A stretch of 64,000 bases of DNA, from the NCBI RefSeq assembly GCF_001318295.1, contig NZ_CP012665.1:620001-684000 (forward strand), read 5' to 3'. The translations under genes were made by a program, and so were the position numbers. Numbering within the stretch: position 1 is the first letter of the stretch; each line of letters begins with the position of its first letter. The notes beneath the pieces are model-generated. The model made no database searches and was not told the origin of the DNA. It worked only from the letters and a program-made list of their open reading frames with translations. Source of the stretch: Candidatus Xiphinematobacter sp. Idaho Grape. GTDB lineage: Bacteria > Verrucomicrobiota > Verrucomicrobiia > Chthoniobacterales > Xiphinematobacteraceae. Positions 54,718 through 64,000 of the stretch are shown piece after piece.

Positions 54718-56814
54718 TTATCCACTAATATCGGGTTGCGTGGCCTGTGTTGCCTTACTACCTGCAGCGTGTAGGCCCGGAGTGACTAGAGTTTTAGCAA
54801 CTCCTTCGTTCTCAATGGTTTTAGCCCCTACGCTGGGGAGGGTGTCTTCAAAATCTACCGATTCAATTTGAGAAAAGTCCCCTTTAGCCGGACTCAGTGC
54901 AGTCAAGTGGGGCTCTTTACCGTTCTCCATAGCGAGAATATCCCCGAGGATTTTTTTTACGATGGGGGCAGCAACGCTACCACCAGACTGCGCCCCTTCT
55001 ACCATAACGCACACAGCGTATTTAGGTTTTTCAAATGGGGCAAAGGCAACAAACCAGACCCGGTTGTCCTTAATGTGGTCACGCCAAAATTGAGCAGTCC
55101 CACTCTTGCCAGCCACAGAAACATTTTGCACGCGTACTTTCCCTCCTGTACCCCTCTTGGAGTTGACAACTCTCCACAGGCCATCACGTACTAACTCAAA
55201 GTCCTCTGGTCGTATCCCTCCATTTTTATCGAGAAGATTTGTTCGAATAACCTTAGTAGGCTCTCTAGTAACGATGCAGTCGTTTGGGGAAACAACGCGG
55301 TCAATTAGGCGAGGGTAGTAGGTGATGCCGCCATTAGCGATCGTTGCAGTAAGGAGGGCCATTTGAAGGGGAGTAGTGAGCACGAAACCCTGACCGATAG
55401 ATGTGTTGGCTGTATAACCTGTGGACCATCTCTCTGCAGGATTGAGAGTGGAAAGCCACCCTGGAGTAGGGAGGAGGCCAGAAGATTCTCCGGCAAGAGG
55501 GATTCCGGTTTTTTGCCCTAGCCCGAGCATACTTCCAGTCTGCACAATTTGATCGATGCCTGTGGCGTTTCCATACTGGTAAAAAAAAGCATTGCAGGAA
55601 ACTTCTAGGGCCTCGGAGAGAGTAAGGATTCCGTGGGAGCGCAGGTGCTTCTGGACAACCCAACACTGCATGTATTTATTCCCATATTGGATGCCACCGG
55701 TACAAGTAAAAGGCTTGTGTCCGAGCCTTTTAGAAAGACCGGCAAGTGCGGTGACAATCTTATAGACAGAACCAGGAGCGTAAGCGCCAATGGAGCGGTT
55801 GATCAATGGATTTGTGGGATCAGCAATCAGAGTGTTCCAGTCCCTTGCACTAATTGCGGGAATGAATTTATTTGGATCAAAGGAAGGAACTGACACCATA
55901 GCGAGAACATCTCCGCTGTTGGGATCCACTACCACAGCAGCGCCCCTACCGACGGCGCGCATGGCTTTTTCCGAAATATATTGGATGCGGGCATCAATGG
56001 TAAGGTAGACATCACTCCCACGCTTTGGGACAATCGTACTGACTTCTTCCTCAGCAACACCCCCTCTTATCTTGCTCCGAAGTACGCGTATTCCAGGAGT
56101 ACCTTTTAGCCACTCATTCGCATAGAGTTCAATCTGAGATTTCCCTTCTATATCTGGCTGAAAGAAAGAGAATTTAGAGGCTTCCTTCCGATTGATATGG
56201 CGCGGCATGCCTACATAACCTAGCACGTGTGCCGCCATGGCCCCATAGACATAACGACGAATAGGCTGCATGGCGACTGTTACTCCTGGTAATGTAGCAT
56301 TATTTTCGCTAAGGCAGGCCACAGTATCGAAATCGATATCCCGGCGGTAATGAAAGGGAATCTCGACGCTACCCCGATAGTGTGTCTGGAGTTTGTCGAA
56401 ATTGAAACTGTGCATAAGTCCAAGGTCTTCCAGTCGAAAAATAAGCATTTGCTTGACAACAGCGACGATATCATCCTCGGTCAGATCCTTGATCATATTG
56501 CCTATAGCAGCTCGATGACTAATCTGGGGCGGGTGGCCATAGATTTGTTTGTAGGCGCGCACTACAGCAGGTAAGTAGAAGTCCATATCAAAGCTGGCTC
56601 GGTTTTGGACTAGCGGTATTCCGTTGCGGTCACGAATTTCCCCACGTACAGCTGGAATCCGTATAGTAAGCTTGGAGCGTGCGTCAGTACGCGCACGGTA
56701 ATCAGCTGATTTGATGATTTGAATATACCACAATTTTGTAGTAACTGCGCCGAGCGCGAGGAGAATAATGGCAGCTAGGAAGTATAATCGGAGTTTTGTC
56801 CGCTTCCGGTTCAT
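54718..56814 (-). CDS. mrdA: Penicillin-binding protein 2 (elongation transpeptidase)
   Basis: Class B PBP that cross-links peptidoglycan during elongation with RodA. Residues 10-28 form the membrane anchor (LYFLAAIILLALGAV), followed by the pedestal with VRGEIRDRNGIPLVQN. The transpeptidase domain carries the catalytic serine in PGSVYK (about residue 349), SCNAFFYQYGN, and KSGTAQ (about 568). GKGAAVVVDPNSGDVLAMVSVPSFDPN is a family landmark. The C-terminal 60 residues after KKILGDIL are low in conservation. It sits between mreD (10 bases upstream) and rng. Length of 698 is slightly long. Confidence 0.95.
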   Translation of the reverse strand: MNRKRTKLRLYFLAAIILLALGAVTTKLWYIQIIKSADYRARTDARSKLTIRIPAVRGEIRDRNGIPLVQNRASFDMDFYLPAVVRAYKQIYGHPPQISHRAAIGNMIKDLTEDDIVAVVKQMLIFRLEDLGLMHSFNFDKLQTHYRGSVEIPFHYRRDIDFDTVACLSENNATLPGVTVAMQPIRRYVYGAMAAHVLGYVGMPRHINRKEASKFSFFQPDIEGKSQIELYANEWLKGTPGIRVLRSKIRGGVAEEEVSTIVPKRGSDVYLTIDARIQYISEKAMRAVGRGAAVVVDPNSGDVLAMVSVPSFDPNKFIPAISARDWNTLIADPTNPLINRSIGAYAPGSVYKIVTALAGLSKRLGHKPFTCTGGIQYGNKYMQCWVVQKHLRSHGILTLSEALEVSCNAFFYQYGNATGIDQIVQTGSMLGLGQKTGIPLAGESSGLLPTPGWLSTLNPAERWSTGYTANTSIGQGFVLTTPLQMALLTATIANGGITYYPRLIDRVVSPNDCIVTREPTKVIRTNLLDKNGGIRPEDFELVRDGLWRVVNSKRGTGGKVRVQNVSVAGKSGTAQFWRDHIKDNRVWFVAFAPFEKPKYAVCVMVEGAQSGGSVAAPIVKKILGDILAMENGKEPHLTALSPAKGDFSQIESVDFEDTLPSVGAKTIENEGVAKTLVTPGLHAAGSKATQATQPDISG

Positions 56815-56824
56815 AAAGAAGTCT

Positions 56825-57373
56825 TTATGGTTTCTGGCCTGTCTGCTTCCTAGGAAACAAGGTGGTTTCTAGGACCGCGAAGGGGACCCCTATTACGGGG
56901 GAGAGCAGGAAGGCTATCATAGCGGGAAGGCAGACCTTCCAAACGACGGTTGTATTGAAAATAATGCCGTCTCTGTGTAGAGCGATCGCGATGTAGTGGA
57001 AAGAGAGCAGAGAAAATGTACATACGGCACTTAAGAAGGGGTGCAGCCACCACACTCCTCGCAGGAGTGTCTTATCTCTGACGTGTTGTACAAGTGCACC
57101 TAGTACGGAGTAGGCAAGAATGGACCAGCCTATCCCGATTTCAATCGTTCCACTGACTACCTGGAAGGTGGAGAGATCAGTAAAAAACCCGGTGAACGCT
57201 GCCAGTACTAGCATGGCGGAAAATGGAAGAGAGAGGGCACCATAGGTAAATAAAATGGGCGTGAGCAGGATGTGCGTGGGTTGCAGGCCATTCAAAGGTG
57301 GCAAACAATCTTGGATGATGAAAGAAGACAACGTGGAGACAGAGAAGATAATAAGCAGAGATATAGACCTCAT
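56825..57373 (-). CDS. mreD: Rod shape-determining protein MreD
   Basis: A 182-residue membrane protein with about five helices, part of the elongation complex. Members are poorly conserved; position between mreC and mrdA and the hydrophobic profile (LLIIFSVSTLSSFIIQDCLPP at the start, VLAAFTGFFTDLSTF in the middle) support it. Its start overlaps the mreC stop by 4 bases. Confidence 0.85.
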   Translation of the reverse strand: MRSISLLIIFSVSTLSSFIIQDCLPPLNGLQPTHILLTPILFTYGALSLPFSAMLVLAAFTGFFTDLSTFQVVSGTIEIGIGWSILAYSVLGALVQHVRDKTLLRGVWWLHPFLSAVCTFSLLSFHYIAIALHRDGIIFNTTVVWKVCLPAMIAFLLSPVIGVPFAVLETTLFPRKQTGQKP

Positions 57374-58194
57374 CTGGTCCCTTTTGCTATGACGAAGACA
57401 TCCTTATCTTCCAGATGAGAAAGATCAACGGCAGGCTCCAGCTGTGCCTGGCTATCTAGTTCTCTAGAATGGACACACCTAATAGTCCCTATAAGGATTC
57501 CAGGAGGGAAGATCCCCCTACTGACCCCAACGGTATAAACCCGCTTTCCAGATTCGATTTGGGCATCCTTGGAGAGGAAATTTAACTCCAGGAGTGTAGA
57601 GTTGCTGGTAGAGATCCGATGACCACTGGTGATACCCTTTTCCCGTGTTCCTTCCACTGTGGCAGCCACCTTACAATTTTCATCTGTGACAAGCAAAACA
57701 GTAGAAACGCCCTTTCCGACGGTGATAACTTTTCCTACCAATCCAACTTCCGTAATGACAGGCATGTCTAGCTCGACCCCATCTTGAAAGCCATGGTCAA
57801 TTAGGATAGTGCTCCACCAGATAGAGGCGCTGTAAGAGATTACACGAGCAGGGACCAAATGAAAAACGGAGCGCTCACGATAAGCAAGTGCACTACGGAG
57901 CTGGTTGTTTTCCTCTTGCAAGCTCTGCATCAGTTTGACAGTAGCACGGAGCCTATCTCTCTCTTGAGAGAGAGTGCTTATCCGTCGTTGCAATTGGGTG
58001 GGCGTAGACAGAGAGGACTGTGAGTAGAAGAAACCAACAAAAGTTTCCTTAATTGTCGCAACGGTCTTCATTACTGGAGAGAGAAAAGAGAGGAAGTTAG
58101 ACTGCATTTTCTGGACAAGTACGGCCCGCATATTGGTCAGCGTTAGTACGGCTGGCAACACGAGTAAAAGTAGGGCGACGTGAATCTTTCTCAT
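57370..58194 (-). CDS. mreC: Rod shape-determining protein MreC
   Basis: A periplasmic scaffold that organises PBP2 and RodA. The 274-residue protein has an N-terminal membrane helix (VALLLLVLPAVLTL), a coiled coil at about residues 68-105 (RISTLSQERDRLRATVKLMQSLQEENNQLRS) and the two-lobed beta domain with RVISYSASIWWSTILIDHG, GLVGKVITVGKGVSTVLLVTDENCKVAATVEGT and PGILIGTIRCVH. The mreB stop lies 51 bases upstream of its start and mreD overlaps its end. Confidence 0.94.
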   Translation of the reverse strand: MRKIHVALLLLVLPAVLTLTNMRAVLVQKMQSNFLSFLSPVMKTVATIKETFVGFFYSQSSLSTPTQLQRRISTLSQERDRLRATVKLMQSLQEENNQLRSALAYRERSVFHLVPARVISYSASIWWSTILIDHGFQDGVELDMPVITEVGLVGKVITVGKGVSTVLLVTDENCKVAATVEGTREKGITSGHRISTSNSTLLELNFLSKDAQIESGKRVYTVGVSRGIFPPGILIGTIRCVHSRELDSQAQLEPAVDLSHLEDKDVFVIAKGTR

Positions 58195-58244
58195 TGCACC
58201 GGCCAGTTTTTTCTACGAAACGGCGGACGAGGCTGGTGGGTAAG

Positions 58245-59294
58245 CTATATTGACTGTCTCCACTGAGATTTGTCTGTGGAGGCAACTGCACGCAAAAAAC
58301 TGAGTTCCTGAAGAGCTTTTCCTGTACCTTCGGCAACAGCACTCAGGGGATCTTCTGCAATATGAACAGGAAGGGCAGTTGCTTCTGACAACAATTTATC
58401 TAAACCTCGGAGTAGCGCCCCTCCACCGGCAAGAACTAAACCACGGTCTACCAAATCTGCAGAAAGCTCAGGAGGACAGCGTTCGAGTGTAATGCGCACG
58501 GAATCCACAATCGTAGCAACAGGCTCAGTGAGCGCTTCTCGGACTTCCTGTGAAGAAATAGCGATAGTCTTTGGAAGTCCTGCCACCAGGTCACGCCCTT
58601 TGACTTCCATTGTCGTCTCTTTATCCAGTTTATAAGCTGACCCAATCCTAATCTTAATTTCTTCTGCAGTGCGCTCCCCTATCATAAGATTATATGTACG
58701 CTTCATGTATTGGGAGATGGCCTCGTCAAGCTCATCTCCTGCAATGCGTACACTCCGGCTGAGGACGATACCAGAAAGGGAAATTAGAGCAACTTCGGTA
58801 GTTCCGCCCCCAATATCGACAATCATGTTCCCAGCAGCATCCTGGACGGGCAATCCTACTCCAATAGCGGCTGCCATTGGTTCTTCTATGAGATAAACCT
58901 CCCTGGCGCCAGCATGAGTTGCAGAGTCCTTGACGGCGCGTTTTTCCACCTCCGTTATGCCGCTCGGTACGGCGATTACTACTCGTGGACGCACCATGTA
59001 TCCTCGATTGTGTACCTTACTAATGAAATGCCGCAGCATTTCCTCAGTGATTTCGAAATCAGCTATGACACCGTCTTTTAGGGGACGAATGGCAACAATA
59101 TTACCAGGAGTCCTCCCCAACATCCGCTTGGCCTCATCTCCTACAGCCAACACCTTGCTCGTTCCTTGGTGAACAGCTACCACGGAAGGCTCGCGCAAAA
59201 CTATGCCACGATCCTTCGCGTAGACCAGGGTGTTGGCTGTGCCCAGGTCAATCCCGATATCATTGGAGAAAAATCCCAGTAACTTATCAAACAT
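58245..59294 (-). CDS. mreB: Rod shape-determining protein MreB
   Basis: The bacterial actin that guides elongation complexes. The 349-residue protein has the nucleotide-binding motifs [15 protein letters not shown] (residues 13-27), [15 protein letters not shown] (about 165) and the adenosine motif [14 protein letters not shown] (about 290). [20 protein letters not shown] and [11 protein letters not shown] are MreB-specific. The start at 59294 is standard. First gene of the mreB-mreC-mreD-mrdA-rng cluster, 84 bases from leuB on the other side. Confidence 0.97.
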   Translation of the reverse strand: MFDKLLGFFSNDIGIDLGTANTLVYAKDRGIVLREPSVVAVHQGTSKVLAVGDEAKRMLGRTPGNIVAIRPLKDGVIADFEITEEMLRHFISKVHNRGYMVRPRVVIAVPSGITEVEKRAVKDSATHAGAREVYLIEEPMAAAIGVGLPVQDAAGNMIVDIGGGTTEVALISLSGIVLSRSVRIAGDELDEAISQYMKRTYNLMIGERTAEEIKIRIGSAYKLDKETTMEVKGRDLVAGLPKTIAISSQEVREALTEPVATIVDSVRITLERCPPELSADLVDRGLVLAGGGALLRGLDKLLSEATALPVHIAEDPLSAVAEGTGKALQELSFLRAVASTDKSQWRQSI

Positions 59295-59378
59295 TTTCTT
59301 CTTTTAATCAAAAAGCATACCGGTGAAGCGATACGGGCACCACCTGAGAGGTATATGTCATTTTTCGGAAGAAGTTCC

Positions 59379-60494
59379 TTATTGGAAGCTAATAGCGTCA
59401 GCGATTGCTTTGCCCATCTCCGAGGTTCCTACTTTTGTCGTGCCTTCTGTCCAAATATCTGCAGTGCGAAGTCTCCCCTCGGTAATAACGGAACAGACTG
59501 CATTTTCAATAGCAGTCGCTGCCGCAACCGCTGATTGAGAAGTGCTAAAAGAGTACCGTAAAAGCATGGCTACGGAGAGAATTTGAGCGATAGGGTTAGC
59601 AACGCCTTTCCCGGCAATATCAGGAGCTGACCCACCACTAGGTTCGTAAAGCCCAAATCTTCCCTGGGGGGTAGCTCTGGCACTCAGGCTAGCACTGGGG
59701 AGCATGCCTATAGAACCGGCGAGCATAGCAACTTCGTCGCTTAGGACATCCCCAAACAGATTTTCAGTGAGCAGCACGTCAAAGTTACATGGATTTCTAA
59801 TTAGCTGCATAGCAGCGTTGTCTATGTAGAGATGATTAAGAGAAACGTCCGGATAATGAGCGGCGACATCATCCACTATGCGGCGCCAGAGTACTCCATT
59901 TTGGAGGACATTTGCTTTGTCAATTGAGGTAAGGTGTCTAGACCGTAACAGAGCCGCGTCAAAAGCAACTTTGGCGACGCGGCGAATTTCGCTCTCGCGG
60001 TAGACCATGGTGTCAACGGCAACTCTTTCCCCCTTTTCTTCACTAATGCCCTTTGGTTCTCCAAAATAAAGTCCACCAGTTAATTCTCGGACACAAAGGA
60101 TATTAAATCCTTTCATGACAATACGTGGATGAAGAGGAGAGGCATGAGCAAGAGCAGGAAGACAGATAGCAGGGCGTAAATTGGCAAATAGGGAAAAGTG
60201 TCTGCGTAAGAAAAGCAATGCAGCCCTTTCCGGTTGTCGTTCTGGTGGGAGGAAGGCCCACTTTGGCCCACCTACTGAGCCAAAAAGAATAGCATCCGAA
60301 GTCTCGCAAGCCTGCAAAGTTTGGGGGGGAAGAGCAACTCCAGTTGCATCAATAGCAGCACCTCCAACCAATTGCCTGGTCAACTTCAATCGAAGTCCAA
60401 AGTGAGACTGTACTTTGTAGAGCACGCGAAGAGCCTCCTCCATAACTTCCGGACCAATACCATCACCTACAAGAACTGCTATTTGAGCCGTCAT
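59379..60494 (-). CDS. leuB: 3-isopropylmalate dehydrogenase
   Basis: Oxidative decarboxylation in leucine synthesis, using NAD+. The 371-residue protein has [18 protein letters not shown], the substrate Arg residues in [14 protein letters not shown], the [12 protein letters not shown] loop, Lys-Asp pair VLQNGVLW and [41 protein letters not shown], and [17 protein letters not shown], with the NAD-binding region. The start gives [11 protein letters not shown]. It follows trpF after 19 bases. leuA, leuC and leuD are not in the window. Confidence 0.96.
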   Translation of the reverse strand: MTAQIAVLVGDGIGPEVMEEALRVLYKVQSHFGLRLKLTRQLVGGAAIDATGVALPPQTLQACETSDAILFGSVGGPKWAFLPPERQPERAALLFLRRHFSLFANLRPAICLPALAHASPLHPRIVMKGFNILCVRELTGGLYFGEPKGISEEKGERVAVDTMVYRESEIRRVAKVAFDAALLRSRHLTSIDKANVLQNGVLWRRIVDDVAAHYPDVSLNHLYIDNAAMQLIRNPCNFDVLLTENLFGDVLSDEVAMLAGSIGMLPSASLSARATPQGRFGLYEPSGGSAPDIAGKGVANPIAQILSVAMLLRYSFSTSQSAVAAATAIENAVCSVITEGRLRTADIWTEGTTKVGTSEMGKAIADAISFQ

Positions 60495-60513
60495 GCAATA
60501 TGGTAGACTTTAC

Positions 60514-61185
60514 TTACAATTTTTCATGTTCTACTACGTCTTCCCTTGCAGCCTTAATCAAGGCCTGGATTTTTGACGCTGATTTATACCCAAGATCGTC
60601 TTCAACGCCGCTAGAGACGTCAACCGCAAAGGGATGTACCATAGAAACAGCCTTCCTAACATTTTCTGGGCGTAGCCCTCCTGCCAGAAGGAAACGCTTA
60701 TGTGGAAAGGCATGAATCACACGTTTAGCTAGGGAAAGATCAATGAGCATTCCTGTACCGCCATAAACCCCACTAGGAGAATCGGCATCCAGTAAAAGAT
60801 AAGGAGTTGGGAAAGAGCGTACTTGCCTTTCGGTAAGTTCATAGCTACTTACCCGTATAGCTTTGATCCAAACGGGGAAACCGGAGTTTCGGCAAAACTC
60901 TGGAGATTCGTCCCCATGAAATTGGATGGCATCGAAAGCGCAAGACGCAAGGAGAAACTGAAGTTCTGCAGAAGTAGGATTTACGACTACGGCAACACGC
61001 GCCACCTTGCGCGGTAATGTGGATAATAGAGACAAGGCGGACCCTGGAGAAAGGAAGCGCTTGGAAGATGGAAAAAAATTGAACCCTAAAGCGTCTGCTC
61101 CCGCATGAATAGCGACCTTGGCTTCTTCGGAGGTTTTCAACCCACAAATCTTAATTTGAAGCTGGCTATGAGAAAACAGAGGCAT
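60514..61185 (-). CDS. trpF: Phosphoribosylanthranilate isomerase
   Basis: Third step of tryptophan synthesis. The 223-residue TIM barrel has KICGLKTSEEA with the catalytic Cys (residue 14), GADALGFNFFPSSKRFL, QFHGDESPEF, LLLDAD with catalytic Asp, GGLRPENV and AVDVSSGVE. It lies 20 bases upstream of leuB, and may be co-transcribed with it. No other trp gene is in the window. Loss or retention of trpB/A elsewhere cannot be seen. Confidence 0.95.
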   Translation of the reverse strand: MPLFSHSQLQIKICGLKTSEEAKVAIHAGADALGFNFFPSSKRFLSPGSALSLLSTLPRKVARVAVVVNPTSAELQFLLASCAFDAIQFHGDESPEFCRNSGFPVWIKAIRVSSYELTERQVRSFPTPYLLLDADSPSGVYGGTGMLIDLSLAKRVIHAFPHKRFLLAGGLRPENVRKAVSMVHPFAVDVSSGVEDDLGYKSASKIQALIKAAREDVVEHEKL

Positions 61186-61362
61186 CAGTAATTAGCATAG
61201 CAATGAAGTAATCCAAGTCACGCCTGGTGAAAGGCAAAGCAGCTTTTTATTCTATGGTGCAGAACTTCTGGATTCTCCATTGACCTTAGGAGGAGAGGTG
61301 GTACCTCCGTGTATTTCTCCTTTCTCTCAATTATCTCAACCGTGTCCCATGGCGGGACTGCG

Positions 61363-61788
61363 TCATGGGTCGTCAACTATGCGGGCGTCGGCACGTTTAA
61401 TGGTAGAGTGGTGTCTAATGACGTGGACATGCCCATCACTACTAGTACTAGTGCGGAAAAATAGGCCGAGCATCCAACTTATCGAGCTGATGAGAAAGGA
61501 TCCAAGAAATGCGCTCCAAAATCCCTCTATTTGAAAAGAGGGAAATAGCCAGGAGACAAAGCTTAGAAGCAGTGCGTTAATGACAAAGATGAAAATGCCC
61601 ATTGTAAGTAGGATAAAGGGGGTACTTAGCAATAGTAGAACCGGGCGCACGAAGGTGTTTACAATCCCAAGAAGTAAGGCAGATCCTACTAAGGTACTGA
61701 GCGAGCCTACATGCATTCCAGGAACGATGATTGAGGCAACATAAACGGCGACTGTCGTGATGACCCACCGGATAATGAATGCTTTCAT
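61363..61788 (-). CDS. Small membrane protein, phage-holin-family-4-like
   Basis: A 141-residue protein with four predicted membrane helices (residues about 5-22, 30-50, 55-78 and 90-112), matching the PF04020 family of small bacterial membrane proteins of unknown function (often annotated phage holin family 4 or YvlD-like). GIVNTFVRPVLLLLSTPFILLTMGIFIFVINALLL is a good signature. The tail is charged and His-rich. It is isolated; 177 bases from trpF. Confidence 0.8.
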   Translation of the reverse strand: MKAFIIRWVITTVAVYVASIIVPGMHVGSLSTLVGSALLLGIVNTFVRPVLLLLSTPFILLTMGIFIFVINALLLSFVSWLFPSFQIEGFWSAFLGSFLISSISWMLGLFFRTSTSSDGHVHVIRHHSTIKRADARIVDDP

Positions 61789-62129
61789 TAATAAAAATAA
61801 AAATTGGAAAACAGCTGGAACGCTCTGGGGTATGACCGCGTCTTCTGCACCCCTTGCCTTTCCATTATACCCAGCCGTCAGCTCAGCAATCAGACTGATT
61901 ACAATGTAGCCATGGCACTAGGCTTTACTAACACTGGGGCGGAAAGCCAAGCAAAAGTGCCCGCTTGGTTCTGTTTATTCCCCTACAGAAAAAGGAAGGA
62001 AAAAGTCGAGCCCTCTCCATTCCATATCCATAAAGCCCGGCTGACATTGTAGAGCGCTATGACGCTGCCCAACAATTGACTGAGGTGAGTCACGGCTAAT
62101 TTTTGCCAGGGTAAACTCCATGGTACTTA
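61789..62129. other. Gap between fumC and the small membrane protein gene
   Basis: A 341-base gap. An 82-codon plus frame at 61804-62052 has no motif. I see no hairpin or repeat of note. Confidence 0.5.
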
Positions 62130-63536
62130 TCAAGCGGCGGCATGAGTCATGTTCTCAGGGCGAACAATATTATCAAACTGTTCCCCGCTTAAATAGCCAA
62201 GTGTCAAGGTAGCCTCGCGGAGGCTAAGATTTTCTTTGTGAGCTTTCCTGGCAATTTGGGCGGCTTTATCGTATCCAATGACGGGATTTAAGGCGGTGAC
62301 TAGCATGAGAGAGGTTTGGACGTAAGCATCGATGCGTCCGTTGTTAGCCTCGATGCCAGAGGCACAGTAACTGCTGAAAGAGCTACCAGCATCCTTGAGC
62401 AGTCTGACAGAGTTAAGAAAGTTGTGGATTATAACTGGTCTAAAGGCGTTGAGTTCAAAATTGCCCTGGCTACCGGCAATTCCAATGGCAGTATCGTTTC
62501 CTAGTACTTCTACTGCTACCATGGTCAAAGCTTCGGACTGGGTGGGGTTTACTTTTCCTGGCATAATAGAGGAACCCGGTTCGTTTTCAGGGATGTTCAA
62601 TTCACCGAGGCCGCAACGTGGACCAGATGCAAGCCAACGGACATCGTTGGCGATCTTCATGAGAGTGCAAGCAAGAGTTTTGAGGGCGCCGCTAGCAAAC
62701 ACCAGCTCGTTATGGGCAGAAAGTGCAGCAAATTTGTTGGGAGCAGAAAAAAAGGGAAGTCCAGTAAGTACTGCAACATGGTGAGCGGCAATCTCCCCAA
62801 AGAGAGGGTGAGAGTTTAGCCCAGTTCCTACGGCAGTACCTCCAATCGCTAAAGCATATAGACCGTGAAGCACGGCCTGCAACCGCTCTAAATCCGTCTC
62901 AAGTAGAGCAACGTAACCAGAAAACTCTTGGCCTAGGGTTAAAGGAGTAGCATCTTGCAGGTGGGTACGCCCAATTTTAACAATACCTGAAAATTTCCTC
63001 TGCCTTTCAGCAAGTATGTCTCTTAACCTACGGACCATTGGAAGCAAGGCATTGTGTACCTGAGAGGCAGCCGCAATATTCATTGCAGTTGGAAAGACAT
63101 CATTAGAAGATTGCGACAGATTTACGTCATCATTGGGATGGATTGGTTTTTTGGAGCCAAGCACACCCCCGTCTATTTCAATGGCACGGTTAGAAACTAC
63201 TTCGTTTACATTCATATTGCTTTGCGTGCCACTCCCAGTTTGCCAAACCCGCAAGGGAAAATGACTGTTTAGCTCCCCGGAGATAATTTCGTTCGCTGCT
63301 TGGATGATGAGACAAGCCTTTTTCTCAGAAAGCTTTCCAAGCTCTCGATTGGCGAGAGCACAAGCTTTCTTGAGAATGCCTAAGGCCTTGATTAGTTCTT
63401 CGGGCTGAACCTCTTTGCCAATATTAAAGTGGATAAGTGAACGGGCGGTCTGCGCCCCATAGTAACGGTCAGTTGGAACGTTAATTTCCCCTATGCTGTC
63501 GGTTTCAGTACGATAGGCAGTGGTATTGTTAGACAT
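62130..63536 (-). CDS. fumC: Fumarate hydratase class II
   Basis: Interconverts fumarate and malate in the TCA cycle, oxygen-stable and iron-free. I chose ATG 63536, the usual N-terminus [20 protein letters not shown]; the frame extends to 63584. Family marks: [63 protein letters not shown] and the signature [13 protein letters not shown]. Total length of 468 residues is typical. Upstream, the remaining part to the window edge is not assigned. Confidence 0.97.
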   Translation of the reverse strand: MSNNTTAYRTETDSIGEINVPTDRYYGAQTARSLIHFNIGKEVQPEELIKALGILKKACALANRELGKLSEKKACLIIQAANEIISGELNSHFPLRVWQTGSGTQSNMNVNEVVSNRAIEIDGGVLGSKKPIHPNDDVNLSQSSNDVFPTAMNIAAASQVHNALLPMVRRLRDILAERQRKFSGIVKIGRTHLQDATPLTLGQEFSGYVALLETDLERLQAVLHGLYALAIGGTAVGTGLNSHPLFGEIAAHHVAVLTGLPFFSAPNKFAALSAHNELVFASGALKTLACTLMKIANDVRWLASGPRCGLGELNIPENEPGSSIMPGKVNPTQSEALTMVAVEVLGNDTAIGIAGSQGNFELNAFRPVIIHNFLNSVRLLKDAGSSFSSYCASGIEANNGRIDAYVQTSLMLVTALNPVIGYDKAAQIARKAHKENLSLREATLTLGYLSGEQFDNIVRPENMTHAAA

Positions 63537-64000
63537 AGCGATATTGAGAGAGATGACAATGCTCAGGCAGCTCCCTACCCACATGGTTATTCCCTGGGAG
63601 GAAACAGCCTTTTGGTAACGAATTGGAAGGTCGGCTCCTCAGAAGTAGCTGATCGACAGCGAGGGTATTATCATATCGACTGGAAAACAAGTCGAGACAC
63701 AATGTATCTCCTTCTTCCAGTGGAGTCTCCAATTGATTTGGAGCGTTTTGATCCAAAACACATATCTCGCCCTAACTAATAATAATAACCAAACTAAGTT
63801 CCTTGCTAAGGCTACTAATTGCATCTTGCACCACTAAGCTGGATGATATAGAGGGTGGAAACGATCAGATGCCGATAGTGTGGAGGAACTCAAACAGAAG
63901 ATGCGAGGTAAGAGGGGTCATTGGGTCTTCTCTAGGAGGTTTTCCAGGTCGGCGTGGGCTTTTCCACTTCCGCTCTCTTGGAGGCCTGTTTGACCTGTGT
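63537..64000. other. Window end, unassigned
   Basis: 464 bases without an assigned gene. In the last 80 bases a minus-strand frame ends in SGSGKAHADLENLLEKTQ followed by a stop at about 63919; it may be the C-terminus of a gene lying beyond the window edge, but I cannot name it. A second frame ends near 63932. Other frames have no motif. Confidence 0.4.

Noticed and set aside
63919-64000. Possible C-terminus of a minus-strand gene (ends SGSGKAHADLENLLEKTQ)
   Set aside because: Only about 25 codons are visible at the window edge; no family can be assigned.
1-64000. CRISPR arrays, transposons, phage genes, rRNA, tmRNA, RNase P RNA
   Set aside because: Looked for by their signature motifs and repeats; none seen in this window.

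Overview
The window is a 64 kb bacterial chromosome segment that reads best as a member of the Verrucomicrobiota with a shrinking, host-associated genome; Candidatus Xiphinematobacter (nematode endosymbionts) is my best guess, from memory and not from a search. Sequence support: base composition close to even by eye; about 50 intact genes covering roughly four fifths of the window; long gaps with nothing recognisable; and four decaying genes still identifiable (thiG, a DUF177/YceD gene, gmd and a small lipoprotein gene). No insertion sequence, prophage, CRISPR array, rRNA or plasmid function was seen. Two tRNA genes are present: Arg-TCT and Ala-CGC.

Layout. 1-2.7 kb (minus): 5' part of treY and a phosphopantetheinyl transferase. 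3.3-9.1 kb (minus): lipid, translation and CoA cluster guaA-coaD-(DUF177 pseudogene)-rpmF-plsX-fabH-tatD; rpmF is only 53 codons. 9.1-10.4 kb: thiG pseudogene and tRNA-Arg. 10.7-16.7 kb (plus): stand-alone coaB, a 1092-residue TreS-maltokinase fusion, and an LptF/LptG permease. 16.9-22.9 kb: proS and a sugar epimerase (minus), rpoZ and smpB (plus), rodA and a HAD phosphatase (minus), with a candidate structured RNA before rodA. 23.3-26.1 kb (plus): livK and livH without the rest of the transporter. 26.2-32.4 kb (minus): YbjQ, a broken lipoprotein gene, holA, a gmd remnant, an unusual phosphatase-SHMT fusion, and glutamate dehydrogenase. 33.2-37.7 kb (minus): pstSCAB-phoU. 37.8-39.8 kb (plus): lolD-like ATPase and a glycosyltransferase. 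39.8-42.2 kb (minus): rpsO-pnp. 42.7-47.9 kb (plus): YjbQ, SWIM/SNF2 helicase, ruvA, a possible ATP-grasp-like protein, tRNA-Ala. 48.0-50.1 kb (minus): an anchored protein of unknown function and an IscA-type protein. 50.8-52.7 kb (plus): glgE. 52.8-59.3 kb (minus): mreB-mreC-mreD-mrdA-rng. 59.4-63.5 kb (minus): trpF-leuB, a small membrane protein and fumC.

How the genes work together. TreY, TreS-maltokinase and GlgE are three key steps of the alpha-glucan/trehalose/maltose-1-phosphate cycle (GlgE pathway), kept although the genome is losing genes. MreBCD, PBP2 and RodA form a full elongation module for a rod-shaped peptidoglycan wall. FabH, PlsX, CoaD, CoaB and a phosphopantetheinyl transferase supply lipid and acyl-carrier metabolism. 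LeuB and TrpF fit provision of essential amino acids to a host. Loss of thiG (thiazole of thiamine), gmd (GDP-fucose or rhamnose precursors) and a lipoprotein shows that cofactor and surface functions are eroding.

The strongest unusual features are the YwlE-like phosphatase-SHMT fusion (29014-30741), the GlgE-pathway genes in an eroding genome, a nested inverted repeat that may be a structured RNA (21887-21971), and the partly erased genes. I did not find a clear, wholly undescribed system.
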